A stretch of 17,355 nt of DNA, from the NCBI GenBank assembly GCA_965369325.1, contig CBDUQI010000123.1, positions 1 through 17,355 of the forward strand. Direction: 5' to 3'. Each line of letters starts with the position of its first letter. The first letter of the stretch is position 1. This document shows positions 1 through 7,904 of the stretch, one piece after another. The stretch comes from CBDUQI01 sp965369325. Lineage in GTDB: Bacteria; Pseudomonadota; Gammaproteobacteria; Steroidobacterales; JBCBZW01. A program made the position numbers and the translations under genes. Under the pieces are notes generated by a model that saw nothing but the letters and a program-made list of their open reading frames with translations, made no database searches and was not told the origin of the DNA.

Positions 1-2
1 CC

Positions 3-3000
3 GTATTCGCACTATTTCTCGCCGAATACGCCATCGCCAACCCCACTAACGTCAGCCTGGAACGGCATGACGAAATGCTCGACTGGCCCGACGGCTCGCC
101 GTGGGACGACGTTAACCTCAAGTCCGAGTACAAAGATGTACAGGCGACCATCGGCGCATCCGGAAACATGCTGTTGTACTTGCCGGTAACCCGCCCAGAC
201 GACGGCGAAGGACACAACCAGACGCTGTTCGAGTGGAGCGCGGCGCAGAATAAGTTCGTCGACATCACCAGCCAGTTAGATATTGATGTCAGTGTGGCGC
301 GTGACACTTACGATGCTGATTTTGCCGACCTGGATGGCGACGGCGACCCGGACATCGTGCACTCCTCCCCGCACGGTAACTTTATCCTGATCAACGATGG
401 CAGCGATGTGTTTACCGATCAGACCAGCACGCGACTACCCCAATTCACCCGCGTGGATTGTCAGAATATTTGGGACGATGTGGTGGCCGGTGATATCGAC
501 AGCGATGGCGACGTGGATCTGGTGTTCTCCAACCGTACACACAATATTGGCGCCGCCGGCTGCACCGACCGGCGCTTCTGGGGCCCAAATGCGGTGCTGT
601 ATAACGACGGCGACGGTGCCTTTGGTCGTACGCAGATACTGGGCCAGCCAACGGCGGAACCTGCCGAAGACCGCGAAGGCACCAGCCACGGCATAGAGAT
701 TGCGGACATCAACAACGATGGCCGATTGGATCTGGTGATCTCGCACGAACGTGACTACGGCCAGGGGGTCGGCTCGCCCAGCGCCGCTGCGGATGCTGGC
801 TTCCCCGCATCACCGCAGTTGGAGTACCGATTAAATCTGGGCGATCCGGATGGCGATGGTCGGGTGGACTGGGGCAGCACCCAGAGCATCAGCACCAACG
901 GCTATTCCAACAACATCGAGACCTTCGACTTCGACAACGATGGCGATCTGGACATCTTCGTGGCCCGCAGCGGCACTGACCGCCTGCACAAAAATCAGTT
1001 CATCGAATCCGGCGGCGCGACGCTGTTCAACAATACCAACGTACTGGACGCGCCCGGATCGGACGGATACTCCTACGACGTGTCGGTGGGTGACGTCAAC
1101 GACGACGGTTTTCTGGACATCGGCATCCCGGATGTCGATGGCGCCGTTGGCACCGCCAACGCCCTGTACCTGAACGATGCCGGCGATGGCTACGAACGCT
1201 CCAACGACGCAATGATCCAGAGCGCCAGCCCCTACTTTCGCCTGAGCGTCATGTTTGCCGACGTTAACCGCGACGACAAGCTTGACATGATCTGGGGCGC
1301 TGACAATCGCGGCACGCGCAATGAAACTCCCACCGTGTTGCTCAACACAACCAGCGGCGCTGAAGACACCACCGACCCGGTGATCAACGTGCCCAGCCTG
1401 CACCTCTCTCCTAGTGGCGGGCTGGCCGCGGTATTTAACGTGCGCATCGCCGACCGTTCACCGGACATCGACGAAATCTCCGCCACGCTCGACTGGAACA
1501 CCCAGGGCAGCAATGGCTCCAGTGCGTCCGCTGGTGTGCCGGTCGAGCTCACCTGGGCCGCCAAGTTAACGTACCAGGCACGTATTGCCTGCTCGAATTT
1601 GCGCGCCGGTTTTGATGCGGGTGAAACTATCACCGCATTTGACGGCGTCGTTACCGCCAGCGACGGCCGCGTGTCCGCACCCGGCCCAAACACCGCGGTA
1701 CTGAACCTGTCAGCAACCCAGGCGACCGCCCTGGCCAATTCGCTGAACGACACCTCGGGCGTTGGCGTTGCCATCGAAATTCTGGAGCCCACCTCCACCT
1801 CTCCTGCCATGGCGCAGCCCAACGACGGCACCGGGCGCCTGCTCATCCGCGTAAACGTTCGCCCGATTGATCTGGAGCCGCACGAAGATGATTTTCAGGT
1901 GAGTATCGGTGGACAACCCGCCCCGGTGCTTAGCGGCCTGCGTGTCGGCAACGAGATGTGGCTGGTGGTGCAGACCCCAATCATGGATCTTACCTCCGCC
2001 GTCGAAGTCACCTACAGCCCATGCGGCGCCGCGTTTGTGGATTCGCAGCCGAATGCGGTGCCTTTCACCGACAGCCCACTGGATACCGACACTATGATCG
2101 TGATCGATCTGTCCGGCAGCATGAACGACGACAATAAGCTGCAGTCCGCGCAGAACGCCGGCAGCCTGTATGCCGATACCCTGCGCGACAACGAGCGGAT
2201 CGGCACCGCATGGTACAGCGACGTACTGCCGAGCGGCCTGGGTCAGGCCGAGGTTGGCACCAACATTGATCTGGCCGGCAACGGCACTCAACGCGCAGAT
2301 GCCATCGCCGATCTGAACAGTTTTACCGCCAGCGGCAACACCCCGCTTGGCATGGGGTTGAAGAAAGGCCTGGAAGAACTCAACACGGTGGCCAGCGGCA
2401 ATCGCAACGACCTGCGCGCCATCGTGCTACTGAGCGACGGGCTGGAGAACGAACCACACTTCTGGTCCGAGCCGCCGGACTGGTGGCCGGCGTCAAACCC
2501 CATCAGCAACGAGCCGGTAATCGACGATTTCGTGACCGGCGCCGGTGCTGATGTGATGATCCACACCATCTCGCTCGGGCCGGATGCCGATCACGATCTT
2601 ATGCAAGACATCTCTGGCGTTAACCCGGGCGGCGATCACATTCCGGTCGACTTGGATGAAGGCGAATCCGACGTGTCGCTGGGCAAACAAGCGCTGGACC
2701 TGCTGAACCCGGTTCAGTCTGCGCATGCTCAAGCCCTTACCGTGGCAGCCGCTGGGCTGGCGAATCGCCTGGCGAATACTTATGAGCATCTGCACAACGC
2801 CAGCACTCACCAGCAACGCTTGTGGCAAACCGTGCACGTGATTCGCCGTGAGACGCCAAACGACATTCCGATCGGCGTGGCGAACGTCGCGGCCGGCGGG
2901 CCCCGCTTCGATGTGGTCACCTTCCCGGTCGAGCCCGGCCTGGACTTCGCGAGTATCGCGGTTAACTGGGAGGGGGCCTTCGACGATCAGATAGTGCTGG

Positions 3001-4124
3001 TACCGGATGGCGTTCAAGCGCCGGGCACCATCACCCAATCACGCACCTCCACCAACATTGTCTTCCGTGTGACCAACCCGGTCCCCGGGACGCAATGGCG
3101 CCTTGGCCTGCCACCCAAGCAGGCCGGCCGTGAAGTGCTGATCACTGTCAGCGGCGTGAGTCGTGCGCAGGGCTTTTTGCGCCCGCTCGCAGGGCAGACG
3201 CTGCTGGACGCTGGCAACATCAGCGTGCCTACGTCGGTGCGTCTGAACCCAGGTGCCGAGGTACCGCTAGTGCTGGTGCTAGTAGAGCAAGCGCCGATTA
3301 CCAACGCAGCGGTTAGCGCTGTGGTGCGTAGCGCCGCGCACGGCGAGGAACTGGTCAGCTTCCGAGACGATGGCGTTGCGCCCGACAACCGGGCGGGTGA
3401 CGGTGCGTACTACGGCGTGTTTAGGCAAACCACCCTGGGTGGCACCTTCAATGTGGAAGTGACCGCAACCTGGACCGGCGCCGACAGCGCGGCACGCCAG
3501 CGCATTTTCAACACCGGTGTGACACTGCTGGAACTGGACAGCGACGGCGATTCCATCAGCGATATTCGCGAGGAGCACGTGGGCCTGAACCCGCTGGACC
3601 CGAGCGATGCCGGTGCCGACCCGGACGGTGATGGCCTGGACACCTGGAAAGAGGTGGAGATTGGCCTGGACCCGTTCGACCCGGATACCGATGACGGTGG
3701 CGTGATCGACGGCACCGAAATCTGCCTGGGCCTGAGCCCACAAAACGAGGCGGACGACGCCGTGCAGGACAGCGATGGTGACGGCCTGCCCGACCGCTGG
3801 GAAGAGGTGTTCGCCCTGGACCCGAGCAACCCCGGTGATGCAAGCAGCGATAACGATGGTGACGGCCTGGATGCACTGGCGGAGTACAAGCTGTGCTCAT
3901 CGCCCAACGCCGCCGACACTGACGACGACGGCATCAGCGATGGTGATGAGGTGCAGGGCGGGACCGACCCCAACGATCCGGATAACCGTACCGATCTGGA
4001 ACTGGAAGATGTGCCGGAGCCACCTTGCCCGGACTGCACCATCCCGTGGATCTACTGGTTCGTATTGTGCTTGCTTGGGCTTATCGTACTAATCTGCGTG
4101 CTGCGCTGGCTGCTCAGCAAGTAG
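3..4124 (+). CDS. Partial large FG-GAP/VCBS, VWA and calcium-repeat surface protein with C-terminal membrane anchor
   Basis: The frame is open to the left edge, so the start lies outside; 1373 codons are visible. The first part holds VCBS/FG-GAP-type repeats with aspartate-rich calcium motifs, for example DLDGDGDPDIV (near 330), DIDSDGDVDLV (490), DINNDGRLDLV (706), DFDNDGDLDIF (927), DVNDDGFLDIG (1090) and DVNRDDKLDMI (1259). A von Willebrand factor A domain follows at about 2080-2700, with a MIDAS-type DLSGS near 2104 and a VLLSDG strand near 2430. At about 3240-3510 comes a beta-sandwich with a DDG...GDGAYYG pattern like the 'choice-of-anchor' domains. Six short DxDxDG repeats (3538-3990) resemble thrombospondin type 3 repeats. 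A hydrophobic helix rich in Leu/Ile/Val (about 4040-4115) ends in Arg and a final Lys, suggesting a membrane anchor with the bulk outside. A Cys-Pro-Asp-Cys precedes the helix. The architecture suggests calcium-dependent adhesion or scaffolding. The ligand is unknown. Confidence 0.9.
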   Translation, partial: VFALFLAEYAIANPTNVSLERHDEMLDWPDGSPWDDVNLKSEYKDVQATIGASGNMLLYLPVTRPDDGEGHNQTLFEWSAAQNKFVDITSQLDIDVSVARDTYDADFADLDGDGDPDIVHSSPHGNFILINDGSDVFTDQTSTRLPQFTRVDCQNIWDDVVAGDIDSDGDVDLVFSNRTHNIGAAGCTDRRFWGPNAVLYNDGDGAFGRTQILGQPTAEPAEDREGTSHGIEIADINNDGRLDLVISHERDYGQGVGSPSAAADAGFPASPQLEYRLNLGDPDGDGRVDWGSTQSISTNGYSNNIETFDFDNDGDLDIFVARSGTDRLHKNQFIESGGATLFNNTNVLDAPGSDGYSYDVSVGDVNDDGFLDIGIPDVDGAVGTANALYLNDAGDGYERSNDAMIQSASPYFRLSVMFADVNRDDKLDMIWGADNRGTRNETPTVLLNTTSGAEDTTDPVINVPSLHLSPSGGLAAVFNVRIADRSPDIDEISATLDWNTQGSNGSSASAGVPVELTWAAKLTYQARIACSNLRAGFDAGETITAFDGVVTASDGRVSAPGPNTAVLNLSATQATALANSLNDTSGVGVAIEILEPTSTSPAMAQPNDGTGRLLIRVNVRPIDLEPHEDDFQVSIGGQPAPVLSGLRVGNEMWLVVQTPIMDLTSAVEVTYSPCGAAFVDSQPNAVPFTDSPLDTDTMIVIDLSGSMNDDNKLQSAQNAGSLYADTLRDNERIGTAWYSDVLPSGLGQAEVGTNIDLAGNGTQRADAIADLNSFTASGNTPLGMGLKKGLEELNTVASGNRNDLRAIVLLSDGLENEPHFWSEPPDWWPASNPISNEPVIDDFVTGAGADVMIHTISLGPDADHDLMQDISGVNPGGDHIPVDLDEGESDVSLGKQALDLLNPVQSAHAQALTVAAAGLANRLANTYEHLHNASTHQQRLWQTVHVIRRETPNDIPIGVANVAAGGPRFDVVTFPVEPGLDFASIAVNWEGAFDDQIVLVPDGVQAPGTITQSRTSTNIVFRVTNPVPGTQWRLGLPPKQAGREVLITVSGVSRAQGFLRPLAGQTLLDAGNISVPTSVRLNPGAEVPLVLVLVEQAPITNAAVSAVVRSAAHGEELVSFRDDGVAPDNRAGDGAYYGVFRQTTLGGTFNVEVTATWTGADSAARQRIFNTGVTLLELDSDGDSISDIREEHVGLNPLDPSDAGADPDGDGLDTWKEVEIGLDPFDPDTDDGGVIDGTEICLGLSPQNEADDAVQDSDGDGLPDRWEEVFALDPSNPGDASSDNDGDGLDALAEYKLCSSPNAADTDDDGISDGDEVQGGTDPNDPDNRTDLELEDVPEPPCPDCTIPWIYWFVLCLLGLIVLICVLRWLLSK

Positions 4125-4145
4125 CTAAAGTTTAAGCGTGTGGGT

Positions 4146-4167
4146 GCCCGGTCGTTCGCGGCCGGGC
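4146..4167. terminator. UUCG-tetraloop hairpin between convergent genes
   Basis: GCCCGGTCG and CGGCCGGGC form a 9-bp stem with one G.U pair around a TTCG tetraloop, which is exceptionally stable in RNA. It lies 22 nt after the stop of the large surface protein and 6 nt beyond the stop of the convergent immunity gene. There is no T-run on either strand, so it may work as a Rho-assisted or bidirectional terminator or as a 3' end stabiliser. Confidence 0.6.
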
Positions 4168-4172
4168 GCTCG

Positions 4173-4640
4173 CTAGTAGAGCTTGCTGAGAAACTCGCTG
4201 AAGCTGCTGGCCAACGGGATTAGCGCACGCTCGTGCGCGGGCTCACGCTCCAGATCCACAAACACCACCGATGGGTTCTGTTTGCATTGGCGGTAGTCAA
4301 AGCAATAAAGACCGCTCGAGGTGTTGGAAGAAAACGGCACGAACTCGACCAGCGCCTTGCCGCTCCAGTCGCGCACATCATCCAGCGCTTTGTAAACGTT
4401 GTTGTAGTGCCCGCGATGAGCCGCATCATCGCAGATAAAAAACAGGGTGCCGAATACCGAGCTGCCTTTGCCGATGTCTACTTGCTCCAGGCTGGTGGAT
4501 TTACCTGCGTGGGCGTTTACCGCATCCACGTAATCCTGCGGCAGCTTAACGCCCAGTGTGGCTTCAAGCCGGGCGACCTGAGCCGGATCGTGAATGGGGA
4601 TATCGCTATCGTAGACTTCCCAGTTCAATGCTGTATTCAT
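4173..4640 (-). CDS. SUKH (SMI1/KNR4) family immunity protein
   Basis: This 155-residue protein is probably cytoplasmic. Its N-terminal third reads as a SUKH domain: an 'E..LG..LP.DY...' segment (VARLEATLGVKLPQDYVDAV) followed by alternating strands. SUKH proteins are common immunity proteins of polymorphic toxins, particularly nuclease toxins of the HNH/WHH type, which they bind and block. The gene follows the toxin gene directly on the same strand, so the two are almost certainly cotranscribed and this product should neutralise that toxin. I chose the ATG at 4640, which starts MNTALNW, just before the domain and 36 nt after the toxin stop. A TTG at 4670, 6 nt after that stop, would add ten residues. 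Neither has a strong Shine-Dalgarno; GGCGG lies 8 nt before the ATG. Family assignment is firm; specificity for the neighbour is inferred. Confidence 0.85.
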   Translation of the reverse strand: MNTALNWEVYDSDIPIHDPAQVARLEATLGVKLPQDYVDAVNAHAGKSTSLEQVDIGKGSSVFGTLFFICDDAAHRGHYNNVYKALDDVRDWSGKALVEFVPFSSNTSSGLYCFDYRQCKQNPSVVFVDLEREPAHERALIPLASSFSEFLSKLY

Positions 4641-4676
4641 GTGCGTTACCGCCAGGAAAAACTTGCCCAAAGACGC

Positions 4677-6173
4677 TTAGCGTCCACCGCCCCAGATCGC
4701 CATGCCACCCACGTGGCCACCGCGGAATAGATCGTGTTCGCCGCGCTCAACCAACTGCATCCTACCAGTGTCCTGATGATGGTGCCACGTGAGGTCTGGC
4801 GGTGGTTTAGCCGAGGCCGTGTCCTTCATCAAATGGTTGAATTGCGCATCTGTGAGGCCTAGTTGGTCTTTCAATGCAGGGTTATCGCGCAGCGCATCAC
4901 GCATCTGTTCGTTGGCCGCTTTGAAGTGTCCGGTATCGGAGCTAGAACCGATATGCTTCGGCTCAAGGTACACGTCGGCCTTCGCGTTAAACACCGGGAA
5001 TCCGTTGGCGTCGTAGGTGACTGATTGATTGTTCTTGGTGTAGACCACGCTGCCGTCCGGCTGCTCCACTTTGCTGTCGAAACTCCGCGGCTGACGGATG
5101 GTGTTCTCCGCACCATCGGCGCCAATCGCCACCGGCTTGCCGTCTACCGTGCGCACCGTCGGCGCATCCCCGACCGTTACGGTGCGACCGTCGATAACGG
5201 TGCTCTTGCCAACGTTAGAGTTTAACACGAGCGGCCCATCTGCGGCCCGAGCGCCAGCGCCTGCCAGCTCGTCTATCTGATTCTTGATATTGCGAATCGC
5301 ATCCTGTGCGCTTTCCGGCAAGTTACGCATTACGCCGTCCGGAATGGCACCGATGGCGTCATTAATACGTTTGAGAATGGGCTCCGCCGCCTTCGCGAAA
5401 TCAGCGTTCTTAGCAGCTAGTTCCACCACACCGGAGACGGTTTCGGCCCATTTGCCCAACTTGCCGAGCTTGGCGGCATCCCCCAGATACGGAATCATGC
5501 TGACGGCCGAGAGGCCTGCGCCCAGGAAGTCGCCGCGGAACAGTGAGATCAGGCCATTAGCCCCATCAGAAATTGGTGTTGGATCGGCCAACCCCACTAG
5601 GTCCAGCCCAAGCTGGCCCAGATCGAGCAGTAGGGTTTTCTCCTCGTCTGTAAGGCCCTGCGGCGCCTCCTGGCTGGCCAATGCGGCGCGCTGCACGTTG
5701 TTGACGAACGCTTCTTGTGTGGTGCGTCCGGCATTCACGTTGATGGCGCTGACCAGTTCCTGCTGCTGCCCGGCATCCAACGCGCCGTACACGCGCGCGA
5801 GCTGCTCGCCGTCTAGGTCTCGGGCCAGATTGGAATACAGGTCTTGACGATCGGAGGCATTGAGCCCGCCAAGGGTGCCGTTTATCTCACCGCCCCAGGT
5901 TTGCAGCGTCTCATTTGAAAGCGCCGCGATCGTATCGTTGGTTTGCGCCGGCGTAAGATCGCGCAGCGTATTGTTAATGTCGCGCAGATCACCGTTCGAT
6001 ACATCCCAGTCGGTCCAGCTCTGGGTCAGATTGCTTTCAATCGACCGCACCGCCTGATCGACGGCATCGTTGCCACCGTGTGGCGTAGGTGCCGTTGAGT
6101 TGGCGCTAAAGTGCTCGCCCACATAGTTGGTGGACGCGCTTAGGTTACTGCCGTTGGCTGAGGACACTTCCAT
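4677..6173 (-). CDS. Polymorphic toxin with C-terminal WHH/HNH colicin-DNase-like nuclease domain
   Basis: The protein has about 498 residues. The last 40 hold TWHHHQD, MQLVERGEHD and GGHVGG, the layout of the WHH / colicin-like DNase branch of the HNH (Endo VII) nucleases, where the histidines bind metal and cut nucleic acid. In the middle, a segment including SDGANGLISLFRGDFLGAG and SMIPYLGDAAKLGK matches the pre-toxin element found ahead of many polymorphic toxin tips. The first 200 residues are polar and helical, with two loosely similar blocks (TNDTIAALSNETLQTW and DRQDLYSNLARDLDGEQLAR), and no signal peptide. I do not recognise this part; it presumably directs export or loading. A SUKH immunity gene follows. 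The start is uncertain: ATG at 6173 or GTG at 6185 (502 residues), neither with a clear Shine-Dalgarno. The role is probably contact- or secretion-dependent competition; whether the substrate is DNA or RNA cannot be told. Confidence 0.85.
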   Translation of the reverse strand: MEVSSANGSNLSASTNYVGEHFSANSTAPTPHGGNDAVDQAVRSIESNLTQSWTDWDVSNGDLRDINNTLRDLTPAQTNDTIAALSNETLQTWGGEINGTLGGLNASDRQDLYSNLARDLDGEQLARVYGALDAGQQQELVSAINVNAGRTTQEAFVNNVQRAALASQEAPQGLTDEEKTLLLDLGQLGLDLVGLADPTPISDGANGLISLFRGDFLGAGLSAVSMIPYLGDAAKLGKLGKWAETVSGVVELAAKNADFAKAAEPILKRINDAIGAIPDGVMRNLPESAQDAIRNIKNQIDELAGAGARAADGPLVLNSNVGKSTVIDGRTVTVGDAPTVRTVDGKPVAIGADGAENTIRQPRSFDSKVEQPDGSVVYTKNNQSVTYDANGFPVFNAKADVYLEPKHIGSSSDTGHFKAANEQMRDALRDNPALKDQLGLTDAQFNHLMKDTASAKPPPDLTWHHHQDTGRMQLVERGEHDLFRGGHVGGMAIWGGGR

Positions 6174-6260
6174 GACCGGTAACACCCGTAACGTTAGAGA
6201 CCTGATGGGGAGTTAACGATAATACTCGCGCGCATGCGTGCCCATTAGCAATGGCCCCAG

Positions 6261-6276
6261 CTAGGGTTAACCCCAG
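6261..6276. promoter_or_regulatory. Palindrome between the toxin and cupin genes
   Basis: GGGTTAACCC (6264-6273) is a perfect 10-bp palindrome. Allowing one mismatched pair, it extends to CT...AG on both sides. CCCCAG also occurs as a direct repeat at 6255-6260 and 6271-6276, one and a half helical turns apart. It lies between two divergent genes, so it could be an operator. This is inferred from symmetry alone. Confidence 0.25.
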
Positions 6277-6321
6277 GTTTGTGCGGGCCCGACAACGAAT
6301 AGCACCTGGCCCTGAGGGCAT

Positions 6322-6349
6322 TTGCCCACCGGCATCGCTCTTTTATATA
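6322..6349 (+). promoter_or_regulatory. Possible sigma-70-type promoter for the cupin gene
   Basis: TTGCCC (6322-6327) and TATATA (6344-6349) are separated by 16 nt in an AT-rich patch. Transcription would begin near 6356, leaving a leader of about 50 nt before the cupin start. Only similarity to the consensus supports this. Confidence 0.3.
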
Positions 6350-6407
6350 CGGGATAACGGGATTGGAGTGCGGGGTTTTTACTAAAACGATTTCGAAGGA
6401 GTGAATC

Positions 6408-6878
6408 GTGAGCAAATTTAACCCCAATGAAGTGACCTTCGAGGAAGGCGCTAAACGTGTACAAGCCTTTTTGAAAGAAGTCTGCGTCGACACCAGCGAG
6501 CAGATCATGACGTCCCGTGATGAGATTGCCGTAAAGCTGCAACGCGCGATGACAGTCAGGAACATCCCCGACGGTTTTGAAAAGTGGCAGCTACCGTTTG
6601 TGATGGAACCCACTCAGTTGTTTATCACCCGTGCCCTCCCCGGCGCCAAAGCGAACCGACATGCCCACGAAGAAGGCGATGGCATCCGTTTTATCGTGCA
6701 GGGCTCCATTGTGTACCGCGGCCAGGAGCTCTCGGCCGGCGACTGGATGTTTATCCCAGCCGGCAAGGACTACGAGTTTGAGGCCGGTCCGCACGGCGCG
6801 CTGATGTGCTACTGCTACGCGTGTTGCTGCGGCGGCAAAACCGAAGTGTTCGATCCCTCTATTGTGATGAGTAACTAG
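6408..6878 (+). CDS. Small cupin-fold protein with C-terminal cysteine cluster
   Basis: A 156-residue soluble protein. The GTG start is fixed by a strong AAGGAG (6396-6401) six nt upstream. Residues 1-60 are a helical extension, and residues 65-130 form a single cupin barrel. Cupin motif 1 is partly kept: G79, H85 and H87, but the usual glutamate position is Asp/Gly (D91/G92). In motif 2 (G111-DWMFIPAG) the usual histidine is Tyr122. Only two of the four standard metal ligands remain. Just after the barrel is an unusual run of cysteines (C134, C136, C139, C140, C141) followed by GG, which could bind metal or be redox active. No close partner gene is present; the gene stands alone between a divergent toxin gene and a hairpin. 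The fold is confident, the activity unknown. Candidates are a sensor, a metal carrier or a non-haem enzyme. Confidence 0.8.
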   Translation: MSKFNPNEVTFEEGAKRVQAFLKEVCVDTSEQIMTSRDEIAVKLQRAMTVRNIPDGFEKWQLPFVMEPTQLFITRALPGAKANRHAHEEGDGIRFIVQGSIVYRGQELSAGDWMFIPAGKDYEFEAGPHGALMCYCYACCCGGKTEVFDPSIVMSN

Positions 6879-6886
6879 GCTCTCAC

Positions 6887-6912
6887 GACAGCGTCGCAGT
6901 GGCGGCGCTGTC
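6887..6912 (+). terminator. Hairpin after the cupin gene
   Basis: GACAGCGTCGC and GCGGCGCTGTC pair over 11 bp (one G.U) around the tetraloop AGTG, 8 nt after the cupin stop. There is no T-run after it, so it is a strong hairpin but not a canonical intrinsic terminator. Confidence 0.55.
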
Positions 6913-7050
6913 TCACCCGTTCGTGTATGAATGCGACCGTTCGTTCATTTCTCATTTACTCCCGGCAAATCAATTGGGTACAACTCAGTGACCGCACCGC
7001 ACACCGCGGCGGCGAAACAGTGATCCACCTACCCTGACGGAGTAAATCAG

Positions 7051-7896
7051 ATGAACAACCTCTTGGCTTTGGGGGCCTGCAGCGCCCTTAGTTGTGCCAG
7101 CGGACTGGCCCCCCCAACCGCAATCGCCCAGAACCAAATGCAGGACCCACTCACTGCCAACGGATGCGGGGCCCTGCCTGATCATGCAACGGTTCGCGCC
7201 GTACTGGCACAAGTGGTCCCCGCCCTCGCCCCGCCTGGCGCGGAGGATCCGGACGTCGGTTTCGGCAACGAAGTGTGGATGACTGTGTTGGATCGCGACG
7301 GCATCGTCTGCGCCGTCACCTACTCTGGTGCTGACCGGGGCGATCAGTGGCCCGGCGGGCGACTGGCCTCGGCCGTGCGCGCCAACACGGCAAACAACTT
7401 CAGCCTACCCGCGCAGACCGGCCTGGGCGGCCCACTGTCCAGCGCCAATCTGTACGCCGCCGCCCAGCCGGGCGGTTCACTCAGCGGCTTCGATCTGGCC
7501 ACGCCAGTGAATCCCATTGTGGCCAGCCGCGGTAATCCGGCGCGTTACGGGCAAGCGAATGATCCCATGACGGGTGGCAAGATCGGCGGTGCCAGCGCCA
7601 TTGCCGGCGGGCTGGCGCTCTATGCCGAAGGCGGTGAGTTACTTGGCGCACTCGGCGTCGCGGGCGACAGCCCGTGTACGGATCACTTTATCGCCTGGCG
7701 CGTGCGCGATGGCCTAGCACTGGACTTTTTGCCCGATGGTCCAATCGGTGGCACCGACAACATGTTCTTCGATTTCGGCGAACCGGATGCCAGTGGCCTG
7801 GGCTACACCAGTTGCATTGATGAAGAAGAACCGCTGGTAGAGGCGCTCCCGCAAATTAATCCGCTTGGCACCCCGATGGGCCCGCCGTTTAACTAA
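7051..7896 (+). CDS. Exported GlcG/HbpS-like (DUF336) protein
   Basis: A 281-residue protein. Residues 1-27 look like a signal peptide (a small hydrophobic stretch ending PTAIAQ), so the product is probably periplasmic or secreted. The body matches the GlcG/HbpS/PduO C-terminal family: an N-terminal helix (ATVRAVLAQVVPAL), a 'V...DRDGIVCAVTYSG' strand, the ASAVRANTANNFS segment, a GGKIGGASAIAGGLALY block and the closing ELLGALGVAGDSPCTDH segment where the family typically has 'GAIGVSG'. Members bind haem or corrinoids or serve as accessory sensor proteins; no substrate can be assigned here. It is longer than the usual 140-200 residues, with a C-terminal extension rich in Asp, Gly and Pro. The ATG has GGAG eight nt upstream (7039-7042). 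It is convergent with the LytTR gene, with 8 nt between stops. Confidence 0.75.
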   Translation: MNNLLALGACSALSCASGLAPPTAIAQNQMQDPLTANGCGALPDHATVRAVLAQVVPALAPPGAEDPDVGFGNEVWMTVLDRDGIVCAVTYSGADRGDQWPGGRLASAVRANTANNFSLPAQTGLGGPLSSANLYAAAQPGGSLSGFDLATPVNPIVASRGNPARYGQANDPMTGGKIGGASAIAGGLALYAEGGELLGALGVAGDSPCTDHFIAWRVRDGLALDFLPDGPIGGTDNMFFDFGEPDASGLGYTSCIDEEEPLVEALPQINPLGTPMGPPFN

Positions 7897-7904
7897 GACC
7901 CCGC

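Noticed and set aside
831..1403. 190-codon frame on the minus strand
   Set aside because: Antisense to the VCBS repeats; its Val/Ala/Asp-rich reading is the mirror of DxDxDG codons in GC-rich DNA. No domain.
2493..3038. 181-codon frame on the minus strand
   Set aside because: Lies entirely within the VWA-protein gene, with no recognisable domain or ribosome binding site.
3538..3990. DNA-level tandem repeat array in the surface protein
   Set aside because: The periodicity is at protein level (calcium loops); the DNA copies are too divergent for a recent tandem array.
3410..4042. 210-codon Ser-rich frame on the minus strand
   Set aside because: Shadow of the calcium-repeat region; the serine richness arises from complementing GAC/GGC codons.
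4671..4684. GACGCT/AGCGTC palindrome at the toxin stop codon as a terminator
   Set aside because: Only four pairs remain once a loop is allowed, and terminating there would cut off the immunity gene.
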